The translations under genes and the position numbers were made by a program. Under the pieces are notes generated by a model. That model saw only the letters and a program-made list of their open reading frames with translations, searched no databases and had not been told where the DNA came from. 64,000 nucleotides of DNA from Candidatus Albibeggiatoa sp. nov. NOAA (GTDB taxonomy: Bacteria; Pseudomonadota; Gammaproteobacteria; Beggiatoales; Beggiatoaceae). Numbering within the stretch: position 1 is the first letter of the stretch; each line of letters begins with the position of its first letter. This document shows positions 16,225 to 26,481 of this stretch, in pieces. Location of the stretch: NCBI GenBank assembly GCA_025800385.1, contig JAOXRS010000120.1:310001-374000 (forward strand), given 5' to 3'.

Positions 16225-19200
16225 ATGCGAGTATTTCTATACCTACTTGTGTGCTTGACCAACATTGCACAAGCAGAAATATCAGTGAATAACCAACCCT
16301 TATCAATAAACAATGGGCTATACAATATTTCACAAGACTTAGGACAAACTATTGGTAGTAATTTATTTCATAGCTTTGATCGTTTTAACTTAAATCAGGG
16401 GGAAATTGCCCAATTTTCTGGTTCTAACCAGATTCAAAACATCATTTCTCGTGTAGTCGGTGGTGAAGCCAGTTTTATTAATGGCACTATTCGCTCAAAT
16501 ATTCCAGATGCAAATTTCTATTTATTAAACCCCTATGGCATCATATTTGGAGCACATGCACAACTAGATTTACAAGGCTCTTTCCACGCTTCCACTGCTG
16601 ATTATGTAACACTTGCTGATGGTGGTGAATTTCATGCCCGTTTTCCCGAGCGAGACACACTAAGTATTGCACCTGTAGAACATTTTGGTTTCTTAACAAA
16701 TGTCCCCGCAGCGATTTCGTTTACAAATAGCCAACTGAGCACTCCACTTGACAAAGACTTCTCAATCATTGCTGGTGATATTCACATCAGTCAACAAGCC
16801 AAATTGAAAAGCTCTGGCAACTTACATATTCAAGCTCAACAATTCACACTTGATAACAGCACATTAGCCATTGAACGTAGTCAACGTATAGAAAAAACCC
16901 AACTTAGCATTGATGCAAACAATATCTCTATTCTAAATGCTGCACATATCACTACTGATGCAATCAATAATAGCTTAGGTGTGGATATTCGCTTAACAGC
17001 CAATGAACTCATTCATGCGACTGGCTTAGATGCAGAAGGTTATCCTGTACGTTTTTATTCAACTGTTGGGATTGATGAAAATGATGGGTCTTATGGTGGC
17101 GATGTCATATTGCAAGCTCAAGATATTTTATTTAGCAATGGTGCCGCTATTTTTACCACGACCAAAGGACATGGTGATGCAGGCAGTGTCGTTTTAAATG
17201 CAGATAATAGTGTCCTGTTTACAGGTGGACGTAATAAAAAAGTTGGTGTAGCAACTAGTACCTTACTCAGTACAGATAGCCAACGAGAAGATGCAGGGCG
17301 TAGCGGTGATGTGATTGCCTATGCTAAAACAGTTACTGTTGACAATGATGCTTATTTTTACACAGGGGCAGATGGTAATGGCGAAGGTGGAGATATACAC
17401 TTATTTGCAGATCAAATTATTATCGATCATGGAGCAGAATTGGTCACGGGTACTGCAGGCACTAGAAATGGGGGAAACATTGACTTGCAAGCTCAAGAAC
17501 TTGTTGCACTAAAAAAAGGTGGGGCTATTTATAATATGGGCTATTATGGCAGTCATGGTGATACAGGTAATGTACTAATTGACGCACCTAATGTTGTATT
17601 ACAAGAAGGCGGATTTATCAGTGTTGTTGCTTATGGTGCGGGCAACTCAGGCATGGTTAAAATAGATGCAGCAGATACGCTCTCACTCACTGAAGCATGG
17701 GAAATTGGTGGTGGTATTTCTAGTGCTATTGTTTCTAATTCTGAACCTCGGTTAACAGGGATGAAAGGAGGGGATAGTGGCAATATTAATATTAAGGCAC
17801 GACAATTAATTATGCGAGATGGGGGATATATCAGTGTAAGTAGTTTGGCAGGGGTTGGATTACAAGCAGGAAAAGGAGGAAGTATTACAGTTGAAGTACA
17901 AGAAAACATTGATATTCAAGGGGTAAATCCGTTTGGTGAAAATGAAAATGGGTTTGCATCAGGCATTTATTCTCGTACTGTTGGTGATGCAGAGCAAGGT
18001 GGCTCGATTTATTTAACCGCAAATAGCTTAAGTTTACGTGATGGTGCACAGCTTTCGACAACAACACTTAATCAATCACAGGGTGGTGACATCCAAGTTG
18101 ATGTAACGGATGCAATCAATATTATTGGCGATGCATCACATATTGAATTAAAACCACCATCCAGCACCCAGATTATTTATTTAGATGAATATACTGTTCC
18201 AACCAATTATAACCAATCTACCAGTGGTATTTACGCCAATTCAGAATCACAATCCTTACATGCAGGTGCAGCAGGCAAAATCAGCATCAATGTACCCAAA
18301 TTACGCCTACAACAAGGTGGCACTATTTCTACTACCAGCCATGGTGGCCATGATGCAGGTAATATTGAACTTAATGTGGTGCAATTAGATATGGATGATC
18401 GTGCTCAAATTGCCTCTGAAAGCTTATTTAATAACTCCTATCAATTCGCTAATACAGCAGAACGTGATAGTGCATTGTTAGCCCAAGGGGATGAAGTTGA
18501 AGTGCAAAATATTGGTAATGGTAAGCAGGCAAACTATATCAATACAGGAGAAAATTTAGTACGGATTCAACAGCCTGTAGATACAGTGGCCAATATGGAT
18601 GCCTTACAACAATTAAGCGAACGTTATGAATTTACGGAAGGTGATGTAATTACAGTGCAAGATGATGGTAATGGACAACCTGCTAGCTTGATTTATACAC
18701 GCTATTATTTTGAAAATGAAAAGAGTTTAGCCACTTGGGCGGCTTTTAAAACCGATGCCAATTATACAGTCGATACAGCAGAAAGTTTAAATCGAATTAA
18801 TGGACGTGCTTATTTCCCATATGAAGATATTCCATTTGAGCAAGGGGATAGAATTCATGTCAAAGATATGGGTGATGGCAGGGCAGGTGATTTCATTTTT
18901 GTTGAGTTACCTTTTCCAGATGATGCACGTATTTTTGCACGCTTAGTTAAAGTGAATCGATTTTCAATTAATCAGTTATCAGAGTTGCAAGATTTAGAAC
19001 AAAACACCTCGTTGCAAGTCTACCTGAATAATTACCCGATTGCGACTTTAGATGATGTACAAGGTGAAGCGCAACGTTTTATTTATGCAAATCAGCAATG
19101 GATTCCTTCACGAAATTATCATACGGTTAATACTACTTTAGAAATGAAAGCGTTGAGTTTGGCTAAAATAGGCGATCAAGTCACAATGGGGAATACAGAG

Positions 19201-19953
19201 CAAATTTATACAGGTCAAGATTGGATCGCTTTACAGCCTGATAATAAAACTGTGCAAAATGATATTGAATTGCAACATATTACTGCAGTTGATGGAGATT
19301 TAGTACATGTTTTAGCACCAGAAACAGGGCGACCTGAATATTATTTATATGCTCATGGTCAATGGTTACATCAAGCAAGAGGGGGTGATGCGGGGACAAT
19401 TAAGATCAATGCACAGCAATTACGCTTAACTCAAAACAGTATGATAACTACAGAAGCCATTAGTGGCGGTGGTGGTGCAATGACACTGGATATTGATAGG
19501 TTAGTTTATCTCAATCAAAGCCAAATTTCTTCCAGCGTGAAAGAAGGTTTGGGTAACGGTGGCGGTTTAACATTGGCTGACTCACAATTTTTAGTGATGA
19601 ACAATGCGAAGTTAATTGCACAAGCTTATCAAGGCCAAGGGGGCAATATTCGGATTGTGGCTGACCAGTTTATTAAAACCCCATTGAGTTTAGTTTCAGC
19701 TTCATCACAGTTAGGGATTGATGGTCATGTGCAAATTGACTCGCCAGCTGAAAATGTAAGCGGTGGTCTATTGGCGTTAAATAATCACTTTAGTGAACAA
19801 GTTGCAATCAAAGATACGTGTAGGGAGGCAGTCACAGGACAGTTAGCAACCGAATTTCAATTTCCACTGAGTTTTAGAGCAAATATGTATCGTATTCAAA
19901 ATGATTTTGTTGGTAACTGGATAAGCGCACAATATAATACAACCTGTCATTGA
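16225..19953 (+). CDS. Two-partner-secretion exoprotein (TpsA) with interrupted filamentous-haemagglutinin beta-helix
   Basis: 1242 residues. A signal peptide (MRVFLYLLVCLTNIAQA) precedes the TPS domain (about 20-260) with its conserved NLFHSFDRFNLNQGE, a Gly/Ile-rich stretch NIISRVVGGEASFINGTI and NFYLLNPYGIIFG. Beta-helical repeats rich in GG, SG and N-ladder motifs follow (260-730). Residues about 734-1052 hold six unrelated short modules with the pattern GD.V.V.d.GnG...YIYt...W. The beta-helix then resumes to a C-terminal CREAVTGQLATEFQFP segment shared with the TPS genes near 42.8 and 46.2 kb. Family members are exported by the Sec system and then a TpsB pore; no tpsB lies in the window. 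AAGGAAATGA precedes the ATG. Confidence 0.9.
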   Translation: MRVFLYLLVCLTNIAQAEISVNNQPLSINNGLYNISQDLGQTIGSNLFHSFDRFNLNQGEIAQFSGSNQIQNIISRVVGGEASFINGTIRSNIPDANFYLLNPYGIIFGAHAQLDLQGSFHASTADYVTLADGGEFHARFPERDTLSIAPVEHFGFLTNVPAAISFTNSQLSTPLDKDFSIIAGDIHISQQAKLKSSGNLHIQAQQFTLDNSTLAIERSQRIEKTQLSIDANNISILNAAHITTDAINNSLGVDIRLTANELIHATGLDAEGYPVRFYSTVGIDENDGSYGGDVILQAQDILFSNGAAIFTTTKGHGDAGSVVLNADNSVLFTGGRNKKVGVATSTLLSTDSQREDAGRSGDVIAYAKTVTVDNDAYFYTGADGNGEGGDIHLFADQIIIDHGAELVTGTAGTRNGGNIDLQAQELVALKKGGAIYNMGYYGSHGDTGNVLIDAPNVVLQEGGFISVVAYGAGNSGMVKIDAADTLSLTEAWEIGGGISSAIVSNSEPRLTGMKGGDSGNINIKARQLIMRDGGYISVSSLAGVGLQAGKGGSITVEVQENIDIQGVNPFGENENGFASGIYSRTVGDAEQGGSIYLTANSLSLRDGAQLSTTTLNQSQGGDIQVDVTDAINIIGDASHIELKPPSSTQIIYLDEYTVPTNYNQSTSGIYANSESQSLHAGAAGKISINVPKLRLQQGGTISTTSHGGHDAGNIELNVVQLDMDDRAQIASESLFNNSYQFANTAERDSALLAQGDEVEVQNIGNGKQANYINTGENLVRIQQPVDTVANMDALQQLSERYEFTEGDVITVQDDGNGQPASLIYTRYYFENEKSLATWAAFKTDANYTVDTAESLNRINGRAYFPYEDIPFEQGDRIHVKDMGDGRAGDFIFVELPFPDDARIFARLVKVNRFSINQLSELQDLEQNTSLQVYLNNYPIATLDDVQGEAQRFIYANQQWIPSRNYHTVNTTLEMKALSLAKIGDQVTMGNTEQIYTGQDWIALQPDNKTVQNDIELQHITAVDGDLVHVLAPETGRPEYYLYAHGQWLHQARGGDAGTIKINAQQLRLTQNSMITTEAISGGGGAMTLDIDRLVYLNQSQISSSVKEGLGNGGGLTLADSQFLVMNNAKLIAQAYQGQGGNIRIVADQFIKTPLSLVSASSQLGIDGHVQIDSPAENVSGGLLALNNHFSEQVAIKDTCREAVTGQLATEFQFPLSFRANMYRIQNDFVGNWISAQYNTTCH
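18424..19380 (+). repeat. Six tandem 40-65-residue modules inserted in the TPS beta-helix
   Basis: Degenerate protein repeats, each running: TV.t..eL..L, then GD.V.V.D.GnG, then an aromatic-rich strand ending in W or a similar residue. Examples are FTEGDVITVQDDGNGQ, FEQGDRIHVKDMGDGR and AVDGDLVHVLAPETGR. They resemble the short modules found in phage tail-fibre and structural proteins (GD.V.VtdaGdGew..YiwdGt.W), a recollection of family patterns rather than a search result. Confidence 0.6.
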
Positions 19954-20108
19954 GTTTCATTACATTATGTAGTTGATAAGAAAAGGGGTTATATTGATCT
20001 TCAATCAAAAAAAATCATTTTTCAGGTTTTTATAAATGCTATTTTCTATTGTTTTATAGGAACTATTTTTATCCCATATCAGCTATTTATTAATCGAAGG
20101 GGAAATCT

Positions 20109-20516
20109 ATGACACTGAAAGCTTTACATGTTGATGATGCCCTATGTTCACATAGTATATATATTGTCTATCATTTCTTAACGCGTGTAGGTTTTGAAGT
20201 CACCTATGCAGAAAATGGTCAAGAAGCCATCGAACTCGCACATACTGAAAAGCCTGATATTATCCTAATGGATTTGCGTATGCCTGTCATGGATGGTTGG
20301 GAGGCAATAAAAAGAATTAGGGCATCTGAAAAAACCAAACATATCCCTATTTTAGTTGTCACTAAGAATTATTCACAACAAGATCAAGAGAGAGCATTTG
20401 CTGCAGGATGTGATGAATTTGAAAAGAAACCACCTACTCAAGCCAGCTTATTCAAAAAAATAGATAAATTGTTATCAACTTCATTTGCCACACAATTTAT
20501 TACACAGAAGAAATAA
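20109..20516 (+). CDS. Single-domain response regulator (CheY-like)
   Basis: 135 residues, only a receiver domain. It has acidic Asp9-Asp10 (HVDDA), phospho-acceptor Asp55 (IILMDLRMPVMDGW), switch Thr85 (VVTK) and Lys near 106 (EKKPP). The LRMPVMDGWEA sequence resembles receivers of hybrid kinases in large sulfur bacteria and cyanobacteria. With no output domain it should act by protein contact or in a phosphorelay. GAAGGGGAAATC precedes the start. Partners could be the REC-kinase at 21.5-22.7 kb, but they are not cotranscribed. Confidence 0.88.
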   Translation: MTLKALHVDDALCSHSIYIVYHFLTRVGFEVTYAENGQEAIELAHTEKPDIILMDLRMPVMDGWEAIKRIRASEKTKHIPILVVTKNYSQQDQERAFAAGCDEFEKKPPTQASLFKKIDKLLSTSFATQFITQKK

Positions 20517-20662
20517 CCAAATGTTATGTAAAAGCAAATAGGTAGCCTGATTAGTATAATTATCAAGCTTTTGTAGAAAAAATCTTACAAACAAGCCTAA
20601 GAATATATGCACTAGACTTCATTTATATTGTAAAAAGACTACCTAAACAAGCTGTATTGAGT

Positions 20663-21397
20663 TTAAGCTAATGTACGTGCTTCAACCATTAAACGCTTCA
20701 TTTCTGCTACTGCTTGATTAAAGCCCATAAAAACAGAACGAGCAACAATTGCATGACCAATGTTTAGCTCACAAAACTGGGGAATACGCGCAATATCAGC
20801 CACATTATGATAGTGCAAACCATGACCTGCGTTCACTTGTAAACCTTTATTTGCAGCATATTCAGCCGCTTTAACAATACGATTTAACTCTTCTTGATCG
20901 CCATCTGTATCAGCAAAACGGCCTGTATGAATCTCAACCACAGGTGCTTTAACTGCCACAGCTGCATCAATTTGCTCTTCATCAGGATCAATAAAGAGTG
21001 ATACTTGAGTACCAGCTTGACTTAAACGTTGACAAGCTGCTTGGATTTTTTCTTGTTGACCCGCTACATCTAACCCACCTTCTGTTGTTAATTCTTCACG
21101 TTTTTCAGGTACTAAGCAAACATCATGTGGGCGTACTTTTTCAGCAAAGGCAATCATTTCCTCAGTAACAGCCATTTCCAAATTCATACGAGTCTGTAAA
21201 ATGTCTTTTAACATTAATACATCACGTTCTTGAATATGACGACGATCTTCACGTAAATGTAGGGTGATTAAGTCCGCACCTGCTTGCTCAGCCTCAATAG
21301 CTGCTTGGATAGGATCAGGATAACGAGTCCCACGTGCCTGACGCAAGGTCGCAACATGGTCGATATTAACACCTAGGTAAATGGGTTGTTTTTTCAT
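20663..21397 (-). CDS. pdxJ: Pyridoxine 5'-phosphate synthase
   Basis: 244 residues, a TIM barrel that condenses 1-deoxyxylulose 5-phosphate with 3-amino-2-oxopropyl phosphate to make pyridoxine 5'-phosphate, the last ring-forming step of DXP-dependent vitamin B6 synthesis. Signature segments are [46 protein letters not shown], and the C-terminal [16 protein letters not shown]. Length is standard. It lies downstream of the REC-histidine kinase gene on the same strand, with an 86-base gap. It is not beside recO/acpS as in many relatives. Confidence 0.97.
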   Translation of the reverse strand: MKKQPIYLGVNIDHVATLRQARGTRYPDPIQAAIEAEQAGADLITLHLREDRRHIQERDVLMLKDILQTRMNLEMAVTEEMIAFAEKVRPHDVCLVPEKREELTTEGGLDVAGQQEKIQAACQRLSQAGTQVSLFIDPDEEQIDAAVAVKAPVVEIHTGRFADTDGDQEELNRIVKAAEYAANKGLQVNAGHGLHYHNVADIARIPQFCELNIGHAIVARSVFMGFNQAVAEMKRLMVEARTLA

Positions 21398-21483
21398 TAT
21401 TTAGGTTAAACTATAAAGTAAATACAAACGATTGATTATTAAACAGTCAAAGTGCAAACAACAAGTAAGCTACTGTAAAAGCA

Positions 21484-22683
21484 CTATGTGAGTGGTAAGC
21501 TGGGTACTTCAATAATAAATGTAGAACCTGCACCTTCTTGGCTATTACACCAGATTTTGCCTTCCATCATATCAAGTAGTTTTTTCGCAATAAACAAGCC
21601 GAGTCCAGTCGAATTTTCATTCGCAGTTGGTTGTGGTGATAAGCGTGCAAACTTATGAAATAGCTTTTGTTGTTCCTCTTCACTGAGACCTGGGCCTTCG
21701 TCTTGTATTTCACAGCGAATATAACTACTAATTTGAATAATTCTTATATACACTTTTTTATACGAAGGGGAGTACTTAACTGCATTTGATACAAGGTTAT
21801 CGACTACCTGCTGTAACATATTTGCATCTACATAGGCAATCAACTCATATTCTACATTTTGCAATTCTAACTCAATATTTTTCTCTGCTGCGGGAATTTT
21901 ATATTGATTGATGACTTTTTCTACAATGGGCAAGATATTCACTAACCGAACATCGGTATTAAATTCACCTGATTCTATAGCATTGACATCTAATAAATTA
22001 GTAATTAGCTCAAACATCTGGTGTGAACTGGTCTCAATAAGCTTTGTATAATTCAGTACTTCTTTAATATTAATATCACGACTTTCTAGTGACATCCGAA
22101 TTAAATTAGCAAGCCCTTCTATTGCAGATAAGGGATTTTTTAAATCATGTACGACTATGCCGAGAAATTCATTTTTTTCTTTATCTAAGTCAATCAGTTT
22201 TTGATTTTTAATTTTTAGTTCTTCAGTTCTTTCTTGGATTTTATATTCTAAATCTGTATAGAATTTTTCTAATTGTCTGTCTTGGTTGTATTTATATAAG
22301 GCTTCTTTGATTGTCATCGTAAAATCAAATGACTCCCAAGGTTTAGCAATATACCGATATAAGTTACCACGATTAATTGCATTGCCTATTGCTTGAGTAT
22401 CCGCTTGACCCGTTAGCATAATGCTCAGTGTTTTAGGCGTTGACTGGTATACATATCTTAATAGCTCATCCCCTTTCATATTGGGCATGATGTAATCTGA
22501 AATAACCAGCGGTATTTCATAACCATCTTTTAATAATTCTTCAATAATTTCCAAAGCTTCTGAGCCATCCTCAGCTGTTTCAATCAAATAAGAATTATCT
22601 AGTAATTGGATTAATTCTATTTTTAAGCTTTCCAGAATACTTTGTTCATCATCTACACATAAAATAATTTGTTTTTTCATCAC
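21484..22683 (-). CDS. Response regulator-histidine kinase (REC-HisKA-HATPase)
   Basis: 399 residues, no membrane segment. Residues 5-130 are a receiver (VDDE, Asp63 in VISDYIMPN, Thr91 in MLTGQA, Lys114 in IAKPW). Residues about 130-172 form a coiled coil. The H-box is FLGIVVHDLKNP with His179, and the HATPase domain has an N-box NLVSNAVKYSP, G1 DEGPGL and G2 STGLGLFIAKK. The receiver precedes the kinase, so it probably relays a signal from another kinase. The kinase half is strikingly similar to the C-terminal kinase of the 1738-residue protein at 34.7-39.9 kb (LITNLLDVNAIESG in both). Confidence 0.92.
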   Translation of the reverse strand: MMKKQIILCVDDEQSILESLKIELIQLLDNSYLIETAEDGSEALEIIEELLKDGYEIPLVISDYIMPNMKGDELLRYVYQSTPKTLSIMLTGQADTQAIGNAINRGNLYRYIAKPWESFDFTMTIKEALYKYNQDRQLEKFYTDLEYKIQERTEELKIKNQKLIDLDKEKNEFLGIVVHDLKNPLSAIEGLANLIRMSLESRDINIKEVLNYTKLIETSSHQMFELITNLLDVNAIESGEFNTDVRLVNILPIVEKVINQYKIPAAEKNIELELQNVEYELIAYVDANMLQQVVDNLVSNAVKYSPSYKKVYIRIIQISSYIRCEIQDEGPGLSEEEQQKLFHKFARLSPQPTANENSTGLGLFIAKKLLDMMEGKIWCNSQEGAGSTFIIEVPSLPLT

Positions 22684-23381
22684 AACCTAAAAATAGATGA
22701 GTGGGGCTGAATAAACTGACAATCAAACAAGCCAGTGAACGACAGTACTTTAACCTATTTGTTCTATATTTTTAATACACATTATGCTAATAGTTTCTAT
22801 ATTTAAAACCATTCGCAATTATTTTCAGTTGTTTCAAAGATATCATTTAAAAAATTTACTACAAAGCCTATTTTGTAAGCGTAAGCTTGATTCTATTTAT
22901 AAATATCTTGCTTATAGCTTATATTAACATCAATAGAGTGTGAACTATAAGCATTAGTCATATCATTTGTTTTAAATATGTAAACTAGCTAGCTCTATTG
23001 CCAATGTCAAATACAAATAAATGCTTATGTAAAGTTTTTAAAGAGAGTAAATTGGGTTCAGCTTTTTATTATCAAACACATGAAAAAATCTGAGGCTAAC
23101 CATGATTCTTGGACAATGGGAGGCAATAAATTCTGTATAAGAATAAAATAAATAAGCTTATATAAAAAGATGGATTTACTATATATTGAATACCTTTTGT
23201 TTTCCAAGCCTAGTAATTTAATGAGTACTTCGAAATATTAGTCGTACTTTGCCATCTTTAATTAATAGACTTAGGAAACAAAAAATAAAATATTAATTGA
23301 GATTACACAGTGATAAAAAATAACCAATTACTTAGACATTTGCATTCTAAACAACTGACTTATAGCACATAACTTGAGATA
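22684..23381. other. Long AT-rich intergenic region, no gene seen
   Basis: About 700 bases between two minus-strand genes. I looked for tRNA-like folds, decayed transposase motifs, terminators and small ORFs, and found none I can support. It should contain the promoter of the REC-kinase gene and the 3' end of the secA transcript. Confidence 0.5.
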
Positions 23382-26147
23382 TTAGCTCAGCTTACCATGG
23401 CATTGTTTGTATTTCTTACCTGAACCACAAGGGCAAGGGTCATTACGGCCAATTTTCTTGCCATGACGTACAAATGGTTGTTGTCGTGCTTGTTCAGCTT
23501 CTTGCTGTGCAGCATCTGCCTGTTGCGCTTGCTGTTGTTCACTGTACTCATTCGCCAAGCCTTCCACTTGAGCATGTCTAAACTGCATTTCAGGCGTATG
23601 GCGACGGCGTTCTGCTTCAATGGCATCCACTTCTTCCTGTCGTTGAACCTGTACTTTAGAAATGTCTTCAACCACTTCTTGCTTATAACGACGCAACAAA
23701 TGTTGAAACATTTCAAATGCTTCACGTTTATACTCTTGCTTCGGATTCTTCTGTGCAAAGCCACGCAAATGAATACCCATACGTAAGTAGTCCATTGCAG
23801 CTAAATGCTCTTTCCACAAATTATCCAATACTTGCAGAGTAACCGCTTTTTCATAATCACGTAATACCTGAGGATTGCCCACTCTAGCTTCTTTATCAGC
23901 GTGCTCAGCCTCAGCCGTTTTGATGATTTTCTCACGCAAGGTTTCTTCATATAATTCGTGATCTTCATCTAGCCATTGGCGAACAGGTGCTTTTAATGCA
24001 AAGCGATCTTCCAACATTTTCTCTAGCCCATCCACATCCCACATTTCTTCTAGGCTTTGTGGTGGTACAAACTCATCAACGGCCTCATTCATCACGTCAT
24101 AACGTAAGTCTTGAATGTAGTCTTGTACATCATCAGATGCCATTAAATCATTACGTTCTTGATAAATAATCTTACGTTGGTCGTTGGCTACATCATCATA
24201 TTCAAGTAATTGCTTACGAATATCAAAGTTACGCCCTTCAACTTTACGTTGCGCATTTTCAATTGCTTTAGTCACCCAAGGGTGTTCAATGACTTCACCT
24301 TGTTCCATGCCTAATTTTTTCATTAAGCCCGCAACACGCTCAGAACCAAAGATACGCATTAAGTTATCTTCAAGCGACAAATAGAAGCGACTAGAACCGG
24401 GATCACCCTGACGGCCTGAACGTCCACGCAATTGGTTATCAATCCGACGAGATTCATGGCGTTCTGTACCGATAATATGTAAGCCACCCGCTTCTAATAC
24501 TTGAGCATGGCGTTTAACCCATTCATCACGCGTTGTTTGGATTTCTTCTTCGGTTGCGTCTTCACCTAATGCTGCAATTTCTGCATCCACACTACCACCA
24601 AGGACAATATCTGTACCACGACCCGCCATATTGGTCGCAATGGTGACAGAGCCTGGGCTACCCGCTTGTGATACAATTTGTGCTTCTTGCTTGTGGAATT
24701 TTGCATTTAACACTTTATGTTCAATCTCTGCATTAGTTAGCAATTGAGACAAATGTTCAGAGGTTTCAATTGTCACTGTACCGACTAATACAGGTTGGCC
24801 GCGTTGCTGACAGTCACGAATATCTTCTAAAATCGCATTAAACTTCTCATCTAACGTCAAATAAACCCGATCTGACATATCATCACGAACCATCGCACGA
24901 TGAGTCGGGATCACGGTCACTTCTAAATCGTAAATAGTTTGGAATTCATACGCTTCTGTATCCGCTGTACCTGTCATACCTGAAAGCTTATCGTACATAC
25001 GGAACAAGTTTTGGAATGTAATTGAGGCAAGGGTTTGACTTTCATTCTGAATCGGCACACCTTCTTTTGCCTCAACCGCTTGGTGTAAACCTTCTGACCA
25101 ACGTCTCCCCGGCATGGTACGCCCTGTGAATTCATCAACGATGACAATTTCGCCATCTTTCACAATATAATCTACATTACGTTGGAATAATTTATGAGCA
25201 CGTAAAGATGCGTTAACATGATGAATAATAATAATGTTGCCAGAGTCGTATAAACTTTCACCTTCTTTTAAAATGCCTTCTTTTAATAGAAACTCTTCTA
25301 CTTTTAGGTGGCCTTCATCGCTGAGGGTGATTTGCTTATTCTTTTCATCCATCCAGTAGTCACCAGGGACTTCCTCTTCATCGTCTTTATGTGGCTCGCG
25401 CTCTTGAGGCACTAAGCTTGGAATGATTTTGTCAACTTGCTTGTAAAGTTCAGACGTATCATTAGTAGGACCTGAAATAATAAGCGGAGTTCTGGCTTCA
25501 TCAATTAAAATCGAATCAACCTCATCCACAATCGCATAGTTTTGTTTGCGCTGTAAACGGTCTTTAGCACTAAACGCCATATTATCGCGTAGATAGTCAA
25601 AGCCAAATTCGTTGTTCGTACCGTAAGTAATGTCTGCTGCGTAAGCTTGTTGTTTATCCGCAGGTTCCATACCTGGGATGGATACACCTACCGTCAGTCC
25701 CAAAAAGTTGTAAAGATTCCCCATCCATTCCGCATCACGTTTAGCAAGGTATTCGTTTACGGTCACAATGTGCACCCCATCACCCGTTAATGCATTGAGG
25801 TAAGCAGGCAGTGTTGCCATCAGGGTTTTACCTTCACCTGTACGCATTTCTGCAATTTTGCCTTGATGCAGCACCATACCACCGATGAGCTGAACATCAA
25901 AGTGACGCATATTTAAAGTACGTTTACTTGCCTCACGTACTGTAGCAAAGGCTTCTGGTAGCAATTGATCTAAGGTTTCACCTTTTTCATAACGTTCACG
26001 GAACTCAACAGTTTTGGCTTTGAGGTCTTCATCACTTAAAGCTGAAATGTCAGGTTCTAGTGCGTTGATTTGCGCAACAATTTTATACATGCGCTTAATA
26101 AGGCGGTCATTGCGGCTACCAAAAATTTTCGTAATGATGTTTAACAT
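23382..26147 (-). CDS. secA: Preprotein translocase ATPase SecA
   Basis: 921 residues, a full-length gammaproteobacterial SecA. It drives preproteins through SecYEG at the inner membrane. NBD1 has Walker A GEGKT (104-108) and Walker B VDEVDS; the preprotein crosslinking domain and NBD2 ([27 protein letters not shown]) follow, then the helical scaffold. A C-terminal SEC-C zinc motif [13 protein letters not shown] ends the protein, the site for SecB and lipids. Usual neighbours (mutT, argJ, lpxC) are absent. The many exported giants in this window depend on it. Confidence 0.98.
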   Translation of the reverse strand: MLNIITKIFGSRNDRLIKRMYKIVAQINALEPDISALSDEDLKAKTVEFRERYEKGETLDQLLPEAFATVREASKRTLNMRHFDVQLIGGMVLHQGKIAEMRTGEGKTLMATLPAYLNALTGDGVHIVTVNEYLAKRDAEWMGNLYNFLGLTVGVSIPGMEPADKQQAYAADITYGTNNEFGFDYLRDNMAFSAKDRLQRKQNYAIVDEVDSILIDEARTPLIISGPTNDTSELYKQVDKIIPSLVPQEREPHKDDEEEVPGDYWMDEKNKQITLSDEGHLKVEEFLLKEGILKEGESLYDSGNIIIIHHVNASLRAHKLFQRNVDYIVKDGEIVIVDEFTGRTMPGRRWSEGLHQAVEAKEGVPIQNESQTLASITFQNLFRMYDKLSGMTGTADTEAYEFQTIYDLEVTVIPTHRAMVRDDMSDRVYLTLDEKFNAILEDIRDCQQRGQPVLVGTVTIETSEHLSQLLTNAEIEHKVLNAKFHKQEAQIVSQAGSPGSVTIATNMAGRGTDIVLGGSVDAEIAALGEDATEEEIQTTRDEWVKRHAQVLEAGGLHIIGTERHESRRIDNQLRGRSGRQGDPGSSRFYLSLEDNLMRIFGSERVAGLMKKLGMEQGEVIEHPWVTKAIENAQRKVEGRNFDIRKQLLEYDDVANDQRKIIYQERNDLMASDDVQDYIQDLRYDVMNEAVDEFVPPQSLEEMWDVDGLEKMLEDRFALKAPVRQWLDEDHELYEETLREKIIKTAEAEHADKEARVGNPQVLRDYEKAVTLQVLDNLWKEHLAAMDYLRMGIHLRGFAQKNPKQEYKREAFEMFQHLLRRYKQEVVEDISKVQVQRQEEVDAIEAERRRHTPEMQFRHAQVEGLANEYSEQQQAQQADAAQQEAEQARQQPFVRHGKKIGRNDPCPCGSGKKYKQCHGKLS

Positions 26148-26481
26148 AGGGCTTTTTATTCTGTATGCCTGTGTGAAATGGACAATTATCTGTTATCAAT
26201 CAGTAATTATCAATGAACAGAGTGTAGTTATCAATTATTGCTCAATAGATTCTTAAATTGAATAGGTTTTAAATGCCTTCTTATCTATGGGTAAATAGAT
26301 AAATTTCTAGTTAGAAGTTCCATATTAAATAAAACGGGAGTCATAAAATTTCAAGCGATTATGCTTTTTAATAGAGTGGCTTTTTATCATACTCTTAAAT
26401 ATTTTATTGGCTACTTACTTTTACACGCAATGTCAATTAAACTGTATTATCTTATTTCATCCATTGTTTTCCCGTAAAAAT
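26148..26481. other. Intergenic region between divergent secA and CDF genes
   Basis: About 330 AT-rich bases that must contain the secA promoter and leader. In E. coli secA is translationally controlled by secM upstream; I see no SecM-like arrest peptide here. No RNA gene recognised. Confidence 0.4.

Noticed and set aside
22684-23381. Hidden gene or RNA in the 700-base gap before the REC-kinase gene
   Set aside because: I found no conserved motif, fold or ORF that I could support.
23463-23786. Plus-strand ORF inside secA
   Set aside because: Shadow of the strongly supported secA frame.
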